This document shows positions 35,918-44,576 of a stretch of 64,000 nt of DNA, in pieces (the first letter of the stretch is position 1; each line of letters opens with the position of its first letter). Below the pieces are notes generated by a model, which did not search any database, was not told the origin of the DNA, and saw only the letters and a list, made by a program, of their open reading frames with translations. Source of the DNA: JADLGL01 sp963823045 (lineage in GTDB: Bacteria; Pseudomonadota; Alphaproteobacteria; Rhizobiales; Kaistiaceae); assembly GCA_963823045.1 (NCBI GenBank), contig CAWGKA010000009.1, positions 62,001 through 126,000 on the forward strand, written 5' to 3'. Made by a program: the position numbers and the translations under genes.

Positions 35918-36322
35918 TCATGACGAGATCACGGAAGCGTCAATGACGATCATCCCGTCGACGATACCCACGGGCACAGGATCGAGCCAGCAGCCTTCGC
36001 CGAAGCCGGCGACGCCATAGCCATCCTCGATGCGGTATTCGGAGAAATGGGTCGTGCAGCGGATGCGGCTGCGGTCGTCGGTAAGGAAGGTCGGCTTCCG
36101 ATCGTTCAGCGGGATGCCGAAATGCGGGCAGATGTTGACGTAGCCATGCACGGCATCGCCGGTGCGGACGACGAACATCGAGAACGCGCCGCGTTTGCCG
36201 AAGCGGAATTCGCGCGCTTCGCCATCAGCGAGTTCGGCAAGCGGCGCTATTGCCGTTCCCGGCTGCGGGGCGTGCCGATGCGTGCGCCATCGCGTCGGAT
36301 CGGGCGGCGGCAGCGGCTGCAA
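35918..36322 (-). CDS. Rieske [2Fe-2S] domain protein
   Basis: 134 residues forming a stand-alone Rieske domain: first ligand pair in ICPHFG and second in CTTHFSEY, 37 residues apart. No oxygenase partner lies nearby. It begins 3 bp after the YciI gene, with which it is likely co-transcribed downstream of gyrB. Probably a small electron carrier or ferredoxin component. Confidence 0.85.
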   Translation of the reverse strand: MQPLPPPDPTRWRTHRHAPQPGTAIAPLAELADGEAREFRFGKRGAFSMFVVRTGDAVHGYVNICPHFGIPLNDRKPTFLTDDRSRIRCTTHFSEYRIEDGYGVAGFGEGCWLDPVPVGIVDGMIVIDASVISS

Positions 36323-36325
36323 GTC

Positions 36326-36622
36326 TCAACTGCCGAGAGCGCCGACGGTTACGGCGAAGGGGCGGATGTCCACGGCGTCGTAGACGCCGTTGATGGAGTA
36401 CGGGTCCGCCTTGACGAAATCGCGCACGAGATCGATCGAGGCCGCCTCGACGATCACCAGCGAGCCGATCGGCTTCTCGTCATCGTCGCGCAGCGGGCCG
36501 GCAACGACGACGCGGACGGGATCGACGGCCTTGGTCAGGCGCTCGCGATGGGTCGGCCCATGCTCGGCACGGCCCGGGCCCGAGTTCGGCACGTCGAGCG
36601 CATAGATGGTGAAGAGCGGCAT
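36326..36622 (-). CDS. YciI-like family protein
   Basis: 98 residues from the ATG at 36622. A ferredoxin-like fold is expected, with RAEHGPTHRERL, VVAGPLRDDDEKPIGSLVIVEA and FVKADPYSINGVYD. YciI-like proteins have a putative His-Asp active site whose reaction is unknown. It starts 14 bp after the gyrB stop and precedes the Rieske gene by 3 bp. Confidence 0.85.
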   Translation of the reverse strand: MPLFTIYALDVPNSGPGRAEHGPTHRERLTKAVDPVRVVVAGPLRDDDEKPIGSLVIVEAASIDLVRDFVKADPYSINGVYDAVDIRPFAVTVGALGS

Positions 36623-36636
36623 CGGCTTCCTATTCG

Positions 36637-39076
36637 TCAGACGTCGAGATTGGCGACGCTGAGGGCGTTGGTCTGGATGAACTCGCGCCGCGGCTCGACG
36701 TCGTCGCCCATAAGCTGGGAAAACAGCGTGTCGGCGTCGTCGCCTTCGCGGATCTTCACCCTCAGCAACGAGCGCGCGTCCGGGTCCAGCGTCGTCTCCC
36801 ACAGCTGGCTGGCGTTCATCTCGCCCAGGCCTTTGTAGCGCTGCATCGAAACGCCCTTGCGTCCGGCGGCAAACACAGCGGCGAGCAGGCCGCGCGGACC
36901 ATAGACGACGGTCTCCATATCCTTGCGCCGCAACATCGCCGGTTCGGTATAGATTTCGGCGAGGCGCTGATGATTGGCGGTGAGGCGGCGCGCATCGGTG
37001 GAATCGATGAGGGCCACGTCGATCGTCGCCACGTCGCGGACGCCGCGGATGGTGCGTTCGAAGACGAGATCGCCGTCGGGCGAGACCAGGCCGGTCCAGC
37101 CGCGCTCCGTTTCCTCGGCGATACGGTTCATGCGTTCCGCGATGGTCTGCACCATGGCGGCCGCCCGCGCCGGATCGGCGTGGATATCGGTGGCAAGCCC
37201 GCCGGCAATCGCTGCCTGCTCAACGAGGTCGCGATTGTAGCGGCTGTGCATGCCATCCAGGATCGAAGCGATGTTGGTGGCGTTGTCGATGACGGCGCGG
37301 AGGTCCGCGCCGGCGCGCTCTTCGCCGCCGGCAAGCGTCAAGGTCGCGCCGTCGAGGCCGCCGGTGACGAGGAATTCCTGCAGCGCCGGCTCGTCCTTCA
37401 GATATTGCTCCGAGCTGCCACGCTTCACCTTGTAGAGCGGTGGCTGGGCAATGAAGATATGGCCGCGCTCGATCAGCTCCGGCATCTGGCGGAAGAAGAA
37501 CGTCAGGAGCAGCGTGCGAATGTGGGCGCCGTCGACGTCGGCGTCGGTCATGATGATGATCTTGTGGTAGCGCAGCTTGTCGGCGTTGAATTCCTCCTTG
37601 CCGATGCCGGTGCCGAGCGCGGTGATAAGCGTCCCGATCTCCTGGCTCGAAAGCATCTTGTCGAAGCGGGCGCGCTCGACATTGAGGATCTTGCCGCGTA
37701 GCGGCAGCACCGCCTGATTCTCGCGATGGCGGCCCTGCTTCGCCGAACCGCCGGCCGAGTCACCCTCGACGATGAAGATCTCCGACTTCGCCGGATCGCG
37801 CTCCTGGCAATCGGCAAGCTTGCCGGGCAGCGAATTGATGTCGAGCGCGCCCTTGCGCCGCGTCAGCTCGCGCGCCTTGCGGGCCGCCTCACGAGCGGCC
37901 GCAGCCTCCACCACCTTGCCGACAATCGGCTTGGCGAGCGCCGGGTTCTCTTCGAACCACGCGCCCAGCGCCTCGTTGATGGCGCTTTCCACGACCGGCC
38001 GAACCTCGGACGAGACGAGCTTGTCCTTGGTCTGCGAGGAGAATTTCGGGTCCGGCACCTTCACGGACAGCACCGCGGTGAGCCCCTCGCGGCAATCGTC
38101 GCCGGTGAGCGCCATCTTGGCGTTGCGACCGCCGGCATTGCGATCGGCGTAGCCGGTGACCTGCCGCGTCAGTGCGCCGCGGAAGCCGGCGAGATGGGTG
38201 CCGCCGTCGCGCTGCGGGATGTTGTTGGTAAAGGCGAGGACGTTCTCATGGTAGGAATTCGTTCCACCACATGCCGACCTCGACGGTGATACCATCCCGC
38301 TCCGCCTTGATCAGGATCGGGTCGGGCATCAGCGGATGCTTGGCGCGGTCGAGCCAACGCACGAATTCGGCGAGGCCGCCGTCATAGTGCAGCGTCTCGG
38401 TCTTTTCCTCGACGCCGCGCTTGTCGCTGAGAATGATGCGAACGCCGGAATTGAGGAAGGCGAGTTCGCGGATGCGATGCTCAAGCGTGGCGTAGTCGAA
38501 GGCGATGTGGGTGAAGGTCTTCGGCGACGGGGTGAAGGTGATCTCCGTGCCCGAGCGGCCGTCCCAATCGCCGACCCGCTTGAGCGGCCCAAGAGGAACG
38601 CCGTCGCCGAAGGTCATCGAATGGATGGCGCCATTGCTCCAGATGGTGAGATCGAGACGTTCGGACAGAGCGTTGACGACCGACACGCCGACGCCATGCA
38701 GACCGCCCGACACCTTGTAGGAGTTCTGGTCGAACTTCCCGCCGGCATGCAGCTGGGTCATGATCACTTCTGCCGCCGACACGCCCTCGCCCGAATGGAT
38801 GCCGGTCGGGATGCCGCGGCCATTGTCGCGGACGGTCACCGACCCATCGGCATTCAGCGTGACGCTGATCTCGTCGGCATAGCCGGCGAGCGTCTCATCG
38901 ATGGAATTGTCGACGACCTCGTAGACCATGTGGTGAAGGCCCGAGCCGTCATCGGTGTCGCCGATATACATGCCCGGGCGCTTGCGCACGGCATCCAGGC
39001 CCTTGAGAACCTTGATGGAATCGGCGCCGTAATCATCGGCGGAAGCGGGAACCGGCGTAATGTCGGTCATATGCAC
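36637..39076 (-). CDS. gyrB: DNA gyrase subunit B, frameshifted near 38258
   Basis: About 813 residues when repaired. GHKL ATPase domain (GLHHMVYEVVDNSIDE, ... DNGRGIPTGIH, GGLHGVGVSVVNALS), TOPRIM domain (IFIVEGDSAGGSAKQGR, IIIMTDADVDGAHIRTLLL) and the C-terminal RYKGLGEMNASQLWETTLDP. It introduces negative supercoils with GyrA. A single extra base near 38258 splits the frame between MWWN and SYHENV; removing it gives the conserved WNDSYHENV. Because gyrB is essential, the shift must be a sequence error or the gene duplicated elsewhere. It follows recF by 199 bp. Confidence 0.95.
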
Positions 39077-39121
39077 CTATGGAACTTGGACGAAGATGGC
39101 CCCGAGGACGGCAATCAGGCC

Positions 39122-39142
39122 GGAAAATGGCGGATTTCCGCC
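39122..39142 (-). terminator. Possible terminator between recF and gyrB
   Basis: Read leftward, GGCGGA and TCCGCC form a tight 6-bp stem with a 2-nt loop followed by ATTTTCC. The tiny loop makes it a weak candidate. It could reduce read-through from recF into gyrB. Confidence 0.35.
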
Positions 39143-39275
39143 GTTCTTGTCGGGGCCGAGAATCACCCTCCTAATATAGGGCATCCGAGCGCCGATTTCG
39201 CCCCCCTGCGACACCTTTTTGCACGGCAAAAAATGCTTTGTGTTTAATGGCTTAGTGGCGGTCCATTGCGGCCCA

Positions 39276-40454
39276 TCAGGCTGCGTCTTGCGAACGCAGC
39301 TTTCCGTCGGCGACCGCCAGGAATTGCCCGTCCTTGCCGAGCGCCTGAAAGGGCTCCGGATCGGTGCCGGTAAGCCAGGCCTGCGAGCCGAGATCAAGGA
39401 GGATGCGGAAGAGATCGGCCCGCCGCGCCTCGTCGAGGTGAGCGCCTATCTCATCGAGCAGGAGGATCGGCGTCTCGCCGGTAAGGCGGGCGATCAGCCG
39501 GGCATGGGCGAGGACGATGCCGACCAGCAGCGCCTTCTGCTCGCCGGTCGAGCAGTCCGCCGCCGGCATCCGCTTCGGCGCGTGCGTGACGGCGAGATCG
39601 GAGAGGTGCGGACCGGCGAGCGTGCGCTTGGCGGCGCGGTCGGCGTAGCGCCCGTTTGCGAGCGCGCGGCGAAAGCGATCCTCCGCCTCGGTCGCGGTCG
39701 CTGCGGCGAGGTCGTCCTCGACCGCACCACTGACGGCAAGGATTGCTGCCGGGAAAGGCCCGTCGAGCCCGGCGGCTGCGATCGCGTCGCCAAGAAGGGC
39801 CACGCATTCCCTTCTCGCTGCCGCGACAGCGACGCCATGCTCGGCCATCTGCACCTCAAGTGCGTCGAGCCAGGACGCGTCGTTCCGCCCCTCGGCGAAG
39901 AGGCGATTGCGCTCGCGCATCGCTCTCTCATAGGCGTTGACGCGGTCGGCATGGCGGGTGTCGATCGCCAGTACAAGCCGGTCGAGGAAGCGCCGCCGGT
40001 CCGACGCGGCGCCGGTGAAGAGGCCGTCCATTGCCGGCGTCAGCCAGACGACGCGGACATATTCGAGCAGCGCCTGGCTCGACGGCGCCGGCGCGTGGTT
40101 GATGCGGACGCTGCGCTGGCGTGTCGGGCCGTCATCGCCGGCGAGGCCCGTGCCGATATCGGTCTCGCCGCCGGGGCCGGAGACCTTGGCGGCAACCGCC
40201 CAGCGTCCATCGCCCTCATGGCGCGCGATGTCACCCAGCTTCGCACGGCGAAGGCCGCGACCGGGCGAAAGCAGCGACACGGCCTCGAGGATGTTGGTCT
40301 TGCCGGCGCCGTTCGGACCGGTGAGGATAACCGGCCTGGCATCAAGCGTCAGCGCCAGTTCCGCGTAGTTGCGGAAGCCGGTGAGCTTGAGTGCGGAGAG
40401 GAAGACCGGGGCCGGGGCCGCTCCTCCGCCATCCGACCGATCAACGTTGTGCAA
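39276..40454 (-). CDS. recF: DNA replication and repair protein RecF
   Basis: 392 residues; the conserved part begins at VFLSALKLTGFRNY, so a start a few codons later is possible. Walker A LTGPNGAGKTN, DISVVWLTP-type loop (VRVVWLTPAMDGLF), signature CSTGEQKALLVGI and Walker B PILLLDEIGAHLDEARR are all present. RecF binds DNA at gaps and loads RecA with RecO and RecR. It sits in the dnaA-dnaN-recF-gyrB array but is separated from dnaN by a plus-strand small gene and a terminator, so it needs its own promoter. Confidence 0.95.
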   Translation of the reverse strand: MHNVDRSDGGGAAPAPVFLSALKLTGFRNYAELALTLDARPVILTGPNGAGKTNILEAVSLLSPGRGLRRAKLGDIARHEGDGRWAVAAKVSGPGGETDIGTGLAGDDGPTRQRSVRINHAPAPSSQALLEYVRVVWLTPAMDGLFTGAASDRRRFLDRLVLAIDTRHADRVNAYERAMRERNRLFAEGRNDASWLDALEVQMAEHGVAVAAARRECVALLGDAIAAAGLDGPFPAAILAVSGAVEDDLAAATATEAEDRFRRALANGRYADRAAKRTLAGPHLSDLAVTHAPKRMPAADCSTGEQKALLVGIVLAHARLIARLTGETPILLLDEIGAHLDEARRADLFRILLDLGSQAWLTGTDPEPFQALGKDGQFLAVADGKLRSQDAA

Positions 40455-40481
40455 TGTGAAAGTTCCTGCTTGCAGAAGCAG

Positions 40482-40510
40482 TTGCGCGACTTAAATGAGC
40501 GGGCCATATT
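40482..40510 (+). promoter_or_regulatory. Sigma-70-type promoter candidate for the small gene
   Basis: TTGCGC and CATATT are separated by 17 bp, 25 bp upstream of the ribosome-binding site of the 23-codon gene. Predicted 5' leader is about 30 nt. It overlaps the region where the divergent recF promoter must be. Confidence 0.5.
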
Positions 40511-40532
40511 TTCACTTGCCCATCAACAACTG

Positions 40533-40548
40533 AAAGGAGGTGATCCAG
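40533..40548 (+). promoter_or_regulatory. Extended Shine-Dalgarno matching the entire 16S rRNA tail
   Basis: AAAGGAGGTGATCCAG is complementary over 16 nt to the end of 16S rRNA (CTGGATCACCTCCTTT). Ordinary ribosome-binding sites in this window use 4-7 nt. The core GGAGG is 7 nt before the GTG of the small gene, ideal spacing. Confidence 0.85.
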
Positions 40549-40619
40549 TGTCTCATTGTCTAACGCCGTATAAGGCGAATTCGACCGGGATGCTCGCCTC
40601 TATGGAGTGCCGGGCCTAG
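40548..40619 (+). CDS. 23-codon small protein gene with extended ribosome-binding site
   Basis: GTG start, 23 residues (starts MSHCLTPYKANS, ends MECRA), TAG stop at 40617. Supported by a promoter-like sequence, an exceptionally long Shine-Dalgarno and a strong terminator at 40665, giving a transcript of about 180 nt. The region after the stop can fold into two small hairpins (GCCTCG/CGAGGC and CCGCT/AGCGG). No membrane segment or known motif; two cysteines. It may be a real microprotein, a leader peptide, or an RNA that titrates 30S subunits. It lies opposite to dnaN and recF. Confidence 0.6.
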   Translation: MSHCLTPYKANSTGMLASMECRA

Positions 40620-40664
40620 CCTCGCCGAGGCACTCGATCGAGCCGCTTTAGCGGTCGGACAATG

Positions 40665-40694
40665 GAAGGGCCGCTCCGTTAGGGGCGGCCCTTC
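40665..40694. terminator. Bidirectional terminator between dnaN and the small gene
   Basis: GAAGGGCCGCTCC and GGGGCGGCCCTTC form a 13-bp stem (one G-U pair on the plus strand) with a GTTA loop. It ends the rightward small transcript and, read leftward, lies 28 bp after the dnaN stop. The T-run is weak on both sides. Confidence 0.8.
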
Positions 40695-40721
40695 ACATTT
40701 CTGGCAGAAACGTGCGGTGGG

Positions 40722-41843
40722 TCAGACGCGCATCGGCATCAGCACGAAGAGCGCGCTTTCGTCCTCATTGTCCTCGATCAGCGTCGGCGAGCCGGGGTCG
40801 GCGAGCTTGAAGACCGCCGTGCCGGAACGAAGCTGAGCGCCGATGTCGAGGAGATATTTGGCGTTGAAGCCAATCTCGATCGGCTCGCCCTCAAAGTCGA
40901 CGCCGAGCTCCTCGGTGGCGCTGCCGGAGTCCGGATTGTTCACAGAGAGCGTCAGCGTGCCGTTGCTGAGCGCTAATTTCACGGCGCGGCCGCGCTCCGA
41001 GGCGACCGTGGAGACGCGATCGACCGCTTCGGCGAACTCGCCGCGATCGACCTTCATCAGCTTGTCGTTGCCCTGCGGAATGACGCGGACATAGTCCGGG
41101 AAGGTGCCGTCGATCAGCTTCGACGTCAGGATGACGTCGCCGATGGTGACGCGGATCTTGTTGTCCGACACCTCGACCTTCACATCGTCGCTGGCTGTCT
41201 CCAGGAGCTTCTGCAATTCGCCGACGGTCTTCCGCGGCACGATAATGCCGGGCATGCCGTCGGTGCCGGCCGGCGCCGGAATCTGCGCCCGCGCCAGGCG
41301 ATGGCCGTCGGTGGCGACGGCGCGCAGCACCTTGGCGTCGCCTATGGTGACGAGGTGGAGATAGATGCCGTTGAGGTAGTAGCGCGTCTCCTCGGTGGAG
41401 ATGGCGAATTGGGTGCGGTCGATCAGGTCCTTCAGCGCAGCGCCGGGAATGGTGAAGGACACCGGGAATTCGCCGACGGTGAGATCGGGAAAATCGACCT
41501 CAGGGAGGACCTGGAGCGAGAAATCGGAACGGCCCGAGCGAATCTTGAGCAGGCGGCCGTCGGCCTCGGTCTCAAGCGAAATCTCGGCGCCCTCGGCGAG
41601 CTTGCGGACGATATCGTAGAGCGTTTGCGCCGATACGGTGGTCGCGCCGTCCTGGCCAACCTCGGCGGGAACCGTCTCGGTGACTTCGAGGTCGAGGTCG
41701 GTTGCCTTCAGCGTCAGGCTGCCAGCTTCCGCGCGCATCAGGACATTCGACAGGATCGGAATGGTGTTGCGCCGCTCGACCACACGGTGAACGTGGTTAA
41801 GGGCCTTCAGAAGGTTGGAACGCTCAAGGGTTGCTCGCATCAT
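40722..41843 (-). CDS. dnaN: DNA polymerase III sliding clamp (beta subunit)
   Basis: 373 residues in three clamp domains. MMRATLERSNLLKALNHVHRVVERRNTIPILSNVLMRA at the start, ISTEETRYYLNGIYLH in the centre and VLMPMRV at the C-terminus are family hallmarks. The second Met is an alternative start. It encircles DNA and tethers polymerase III. It is 128 bp downstream of dnaA and ends before a bidirectional terminator. Confidence 0.97.
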   Translation of the reverse strand: MMRATLERSNLLKALNHVHRVVERRNTIPILSNVLMRAEAGSLTLKATDLDLEVTETVPAEVGQDGATTVSAQTLYDIVRKLAEGAEISLETEADGRLLKIRSGRSDFSLQVLPEVDFPDLTVGEFPVSFTIPGAALKDLIDRTQFAISTEETRYYLNGIYLHLVTIGDAKVLRAVATDGHRLARAQIPAPAGTDGMPGIIVPRKTVGELQKLLETASDDVKVEVSDNKIRVTIGDVILTSKLIDGTFPDYVRVIPQGNDKLMKVDRGEFAEAVDRVSTVASERGRAVKLALSNGTLTLSVNNPDSGSATEELGVDFEGEPIEIGFNAKYLLDIGAQLRSGTAVFKLADPGSPTLIEDNEDESALFVLMPMRV

Positions 41844-41971
41844 CGCCTAAAGGTCGGCGCCGAAATCGGCTGATCCAGATGAGGTCGATCCAAGAGAACA
41901 GGACCGAACCGCGAAGCTAGCGCGAATGCCGCCGAAAGCAAGCCGCTTCACGGTTCCCTGTTGATCCGTGC

Positions 41972-43456
41972 CTATTGGATCGGCTGATCCTCGATCATCT
42001 TGCGCAGGAGTTCGACCTCATCGGCGAGCGCCCGGTTGGCGTTTGTGAGCTCTTCGATCTTGCGCACAGCGTGCAGAACCGTGGTGTGGTCGCGGCCGCC
42101 GAAGCGCCGGCCGATCTCCGGCAGCGAGCGCGGCGTCATCACCTTTGACAGATACATGGCGATCTGGCGCGGGCGGACGATGGTGCGGGTGCGCCGGCTC
42201 GACAGAAGGTCGGACTTCGACACGTTGAAATGGCGGGAGACGACCTTCTGGATGTCCTCGATGCGGACCCGGCGCGGCTCGCGCTGGCCGATGAGATCGC
42301 GCAGCGTGATCTCGGCCGAGGAAATCGTCACCGGCACATTGGTGAACTGCCATTGCGCCACGAGGCGGTTGAGCGCGCCTTCGAGATCGCGGCCGTTCGA
42401 GATCACCGTCTGGGCGACATAGTCGAGAACGGGCTCGGGAACATCGAGGCCCGGCATCGAAGTACGGGCGAATTGATAGCGCGAGCGCAGAATGCTGCGG
42501 CGAAGCTCCAGATCCGGTGGCCCGATCTCGAGGGCGACGCCGCCCTGCAGGCGCGAGCGCACGCGCTCGTCAAGCGATTCAAGCTCCGCGGGCGGGCGAT
42601 CCGCAGCGACCACGACCTGACGCGCATCATCGATAAGGACGTTGAGGAGGTGACAGAATTCCTGTTGCGGCGACTTGCCCTGCAGGAACTGTACGTCGTC
42701 GATAAGAAGGAGGTCGATCTCGCGCAGGCTCTCCTTGAAGGCGACGCCGGACTGATTGCGGATCGCGGCGACGAATTTGAACATGAAGTGCTCGGCCGTC
42801 AGATAGACGACGTTGCGCTGCGGTCCGGAAACCCGCGCCGCCTGCGTGATGGCGTGCAGGAGATGCGACTTGCCACGGCCGACGCCGGCATGAAGGAAGA
42901 GCGGATTGTAGGGCGTGTGTTGCCCGCCCTCGGCGACCATGCGCGCCGCGGCCAGGGCAACGCGGTTGGCGGGGCCTTCGCAGAAGCTGTCGAACGTATA
43001 GCGCGTGTCGACCGGAGAGCCGCCGAGCGGCCCGGATACGGGCTGCGGCCGGCGCATTGCCGGTGCGCGCATGGCGGCCTTGGCCGCCGCTTGCGGCTGC
43101 TCGTGGCCGTTCCTTTCCTCAGTGGCATTGGGGTCCACTTTCGGGCGCGTGGCGCTGCGCACGGCAAGGTCGATACGCACGACGCTTCGGCACTCGGTCT
43201 TCCACATATCGAGCAGCTGATCGCGATAGTGACCCTGAATCCAGGACTGCAGGAAGCGCGTCGGCACCGACATGGACACGGTCTTGTTGTTGCCCGCCTC
43301 GAACTCGACGCTGCCGAACCAGCTTGAGAAGACATCCTCGCCAAGCGCCTCGCGAAGACGCGTCCTGACGCGATCCCACTGCTCTGCCGTGGGAACCTTG
43401 GTCGAGCCGGACTTGCCGCGCCCGCTCGATGAACCGGAGGTTTCGTCGGTCGACAT
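41972..43456 (-). CDS. dnaA: Chromosomal replication initiator DnaA
   Basis: 494 residues from the ATG at 43456 (MSTDETSG); an ATG at 43465 is equally possible. Upstream in-frame codons lie within the rhodanese gene and are unlikely. Domain I (WDRVRTRLREALGEDVFSSWFGSVEF), a disordered Ala/Pro linker, AAA+ domain with Walker A GVGRGKSHLLHA and Walker B LLLIDDVQFLQGK, and DNA-binding domain with the DnaA signature GGRDHTTVLHAVRKIE. It unwinds oriC. I found no cluster of DnaA boxes near it, in keeping with oriC lying elsewhere in many alphaproteobacteria. Confidence 0.97.
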   Translation of the reverse strand: MSTDETSGSSSGRGKSGSTKVPTAEQWDRVRTRLREALGEDVFSSWFGSVEFEAGNNKTVSMSVPTRFLQSWIQGHYRDQLLDMWKTECRSVVRIDLAVRSATRPKVDPNATEERNGHEQPQAAAKAAMRAPAMRRPQPVSGPLGGSPVDTRYTFDSFCEGPANRVALAAARMVAEGGQHTPYNPLFLHAGVGRGKSHLLHAITQAARVSGPQRNVVYLTAEHFMFKFVAAIRNQSGVAFKESLREIDLLLIDDVQFLQGKSPQQEFCHLLNVLIDDARQVVVAADRPPAELESLDERVRSRLQGGVALEIGPPDLELRRSILRSRYQFARTSMPGLDVPEPVLDYVAQTVISNGRDLEGALNRLVAQWQFTNVPVTISSAEITLRDLIGQREPRRVRIEDIQKVVSRHFNVSKSDLLSSRRTRTIVRPRQIAMYLSKVMTPRSLPEIGRRFGGRDHTTVLHAVRKIEELTNANRALADEVELLRKMIEDQPIQ

Positions 43457-43541
43457 TATCGGCATGCCTTTCGTGATTGGATCTTCAACGAGATCCTGGG
43501 CACTCGAGCGCTGGGCGAACTTTTCCAATGTGGTTTGTCCC

Positions 43542-43986
43542 TCACGTTTGCGACCAGGGGAAGTCCGGACATGCGCCAACCCGAAACGGTGTTGCGATGT
43601 CCCTCTCCGTCCAGCGGGCCCTCAAAACCAGGCCCGATATTGAAACAATTCACGTAGCCGGCGGCGGTCATGGCGATCGCCGCAGACCTGCTGCGCGCAC
43701 CGGAGCGACACAGAAAGAAGAGCGGGGCGTTCTTGCCGACGCCGCGTCGCTCCAACTCAGCACCAAGCTGCACTGTGAAGTCGGAGACATGCGAGCCGGA
43801 CGGGAAGGACTGCCACTCGACGAAGACCGGAGCCTTGCCGATGGCATCGAGCGCGGGGACGCCGACATAGGACCATTCAGCGGTGGTGCGAACGTCAATC
43901 AATGTCGCATCACCCTCTGCGCCCAACGCCCGCCATGCCTCTTCGGCAGTGACATCTCCGCGATAGGCAGCGGCGGCGTCAGGCAT
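43542..43986 (-). CDS. Rhodanese-like domain protein, one-base insertion near the end
   Basis: About 147 residues from the ATG at 43986. The fold reads ATLIDVRTTAEWSYVGVPALDAIGKAPVFVEWQSFP and the active-site loop FLCRSGARSRSAA, with the catalytic Cys. The observed frame runs on for 26 extra residues into the dnaA region. Deleting one C from the CCCC run at 43557-43560 gives the usual GLPWSQT ending and a stop at 43542. Function in sulfur transfer is inferred from the fold. It lies directly upstream of dnaA in the same direction. Confidence 0.8.
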
Positions 43987-44576
43987 AAAGCATCCCCCTC
44001 TGCGCACCGCACTTCCATGCGACGCACAGTATCTTGAAGTATAAACTCGAATTATCCTTCGTGACCGAGCGCGAACTAAAACAAAGGTTCTAAATTAAGC
44101 TCGGACGCACCCACGCTGCAGGCTCTGACAACGCCAGAGCCATCAACGCAATAGTCTCACACATCTCACAGGTAGCGCAGTTACTCAGCCCCAACTTGCA
44201 ACGCCTTACCCGAAGACTGGGCGCCGCCGCTGCAAGAGGGAAACTAGTACAGGCCCGATGCCAAACTCAATGGCCTCCGATGCCTGATTTTCGATCTCGG
44301 ACGGCATGGGCAGGAAGGTGTCACGGTTAACCTCTTTGAATGTCCACACCTTAGTCGCTTCGATCGCTGCCCGAATTTTTTTCGCCGGCATGCAGGTGAC
44401 TCGCCAACGTTGCACGAAAGACACGTCTGCGCGCGGGCTCCGGTTCACGGCGATCTCCAACCCCCGGACAACACCCTGATCGCGCGACGAAAAAAATGTC
44501 ACGCTTGCGTCACCCATTCGTCACAACCGACGACGCGCTCGATTCCGCTAGCGCGCATCGCGCGCGGCGGCCGCAG
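43987..44576. other. Low-GC intergenic region upstream of the rhodanese gene
   Basis: 590 bp, AT-richer than its surroundings (for example 44030-44110). It holds one weakly supported reading frame at 44206-44517. I see no DnaA-box cluster or repeat array to mark an origin. Confidence 0.4.
44206..44517 (-). CDS. Possible small hypothetical protein, weak support
   Basis: 103 residues from an ATG at 44517, or about 61 residues from the ATG at 44391 (MPAKKIRAAIEATK). Residue composition is plausible (VWTFKEVNRDTFLPMPSEIENQASEAIEFGIGPVLVSLLQ), but there is no good ribosome-binding site or recognisable domain and the base composition is lower in GC than neighbours. Could be a horizontally acquired fragment or chance. 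Confidence 0.3.
   Translation of the reverse strand: MGDASVTFFSSRDQGVVRGLEIAVNRSPRADVSFVQRWRVTCMPAKKIRAAIEATKVWTFKEVNRDTFLPMPSEIENQASEAIEFGIGPVLVSLLQRRRPVFG

Noticed and set aside
40533..40548. A fragment of a 16S rRNA gene on the minus strand
   Set aside because: Only 16 nt match the rRNA tail, with no upstream rRNA sequence; its placement before a start codon makes a ribosome-binding site the better explanation.
39219..40619. 466-codon plus-strand frame opposite recF that would include the small-gene region
   Set aside because: It is the complement of recF codons. The small gene at 40548 has its own promoter, ribosome-binding site and start in that frame, so only that 3' part is kept.
41844..41971. 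oriC in the dnaA-dnaN spacer
   Set aside because: Only 128 bp, without DnaA-box repeats or an AT-rich unwinding region.
42230..43327. 365-codon plus-strand frame opposite dnaA
   Set aside because: Antisense shadow of dnaA.
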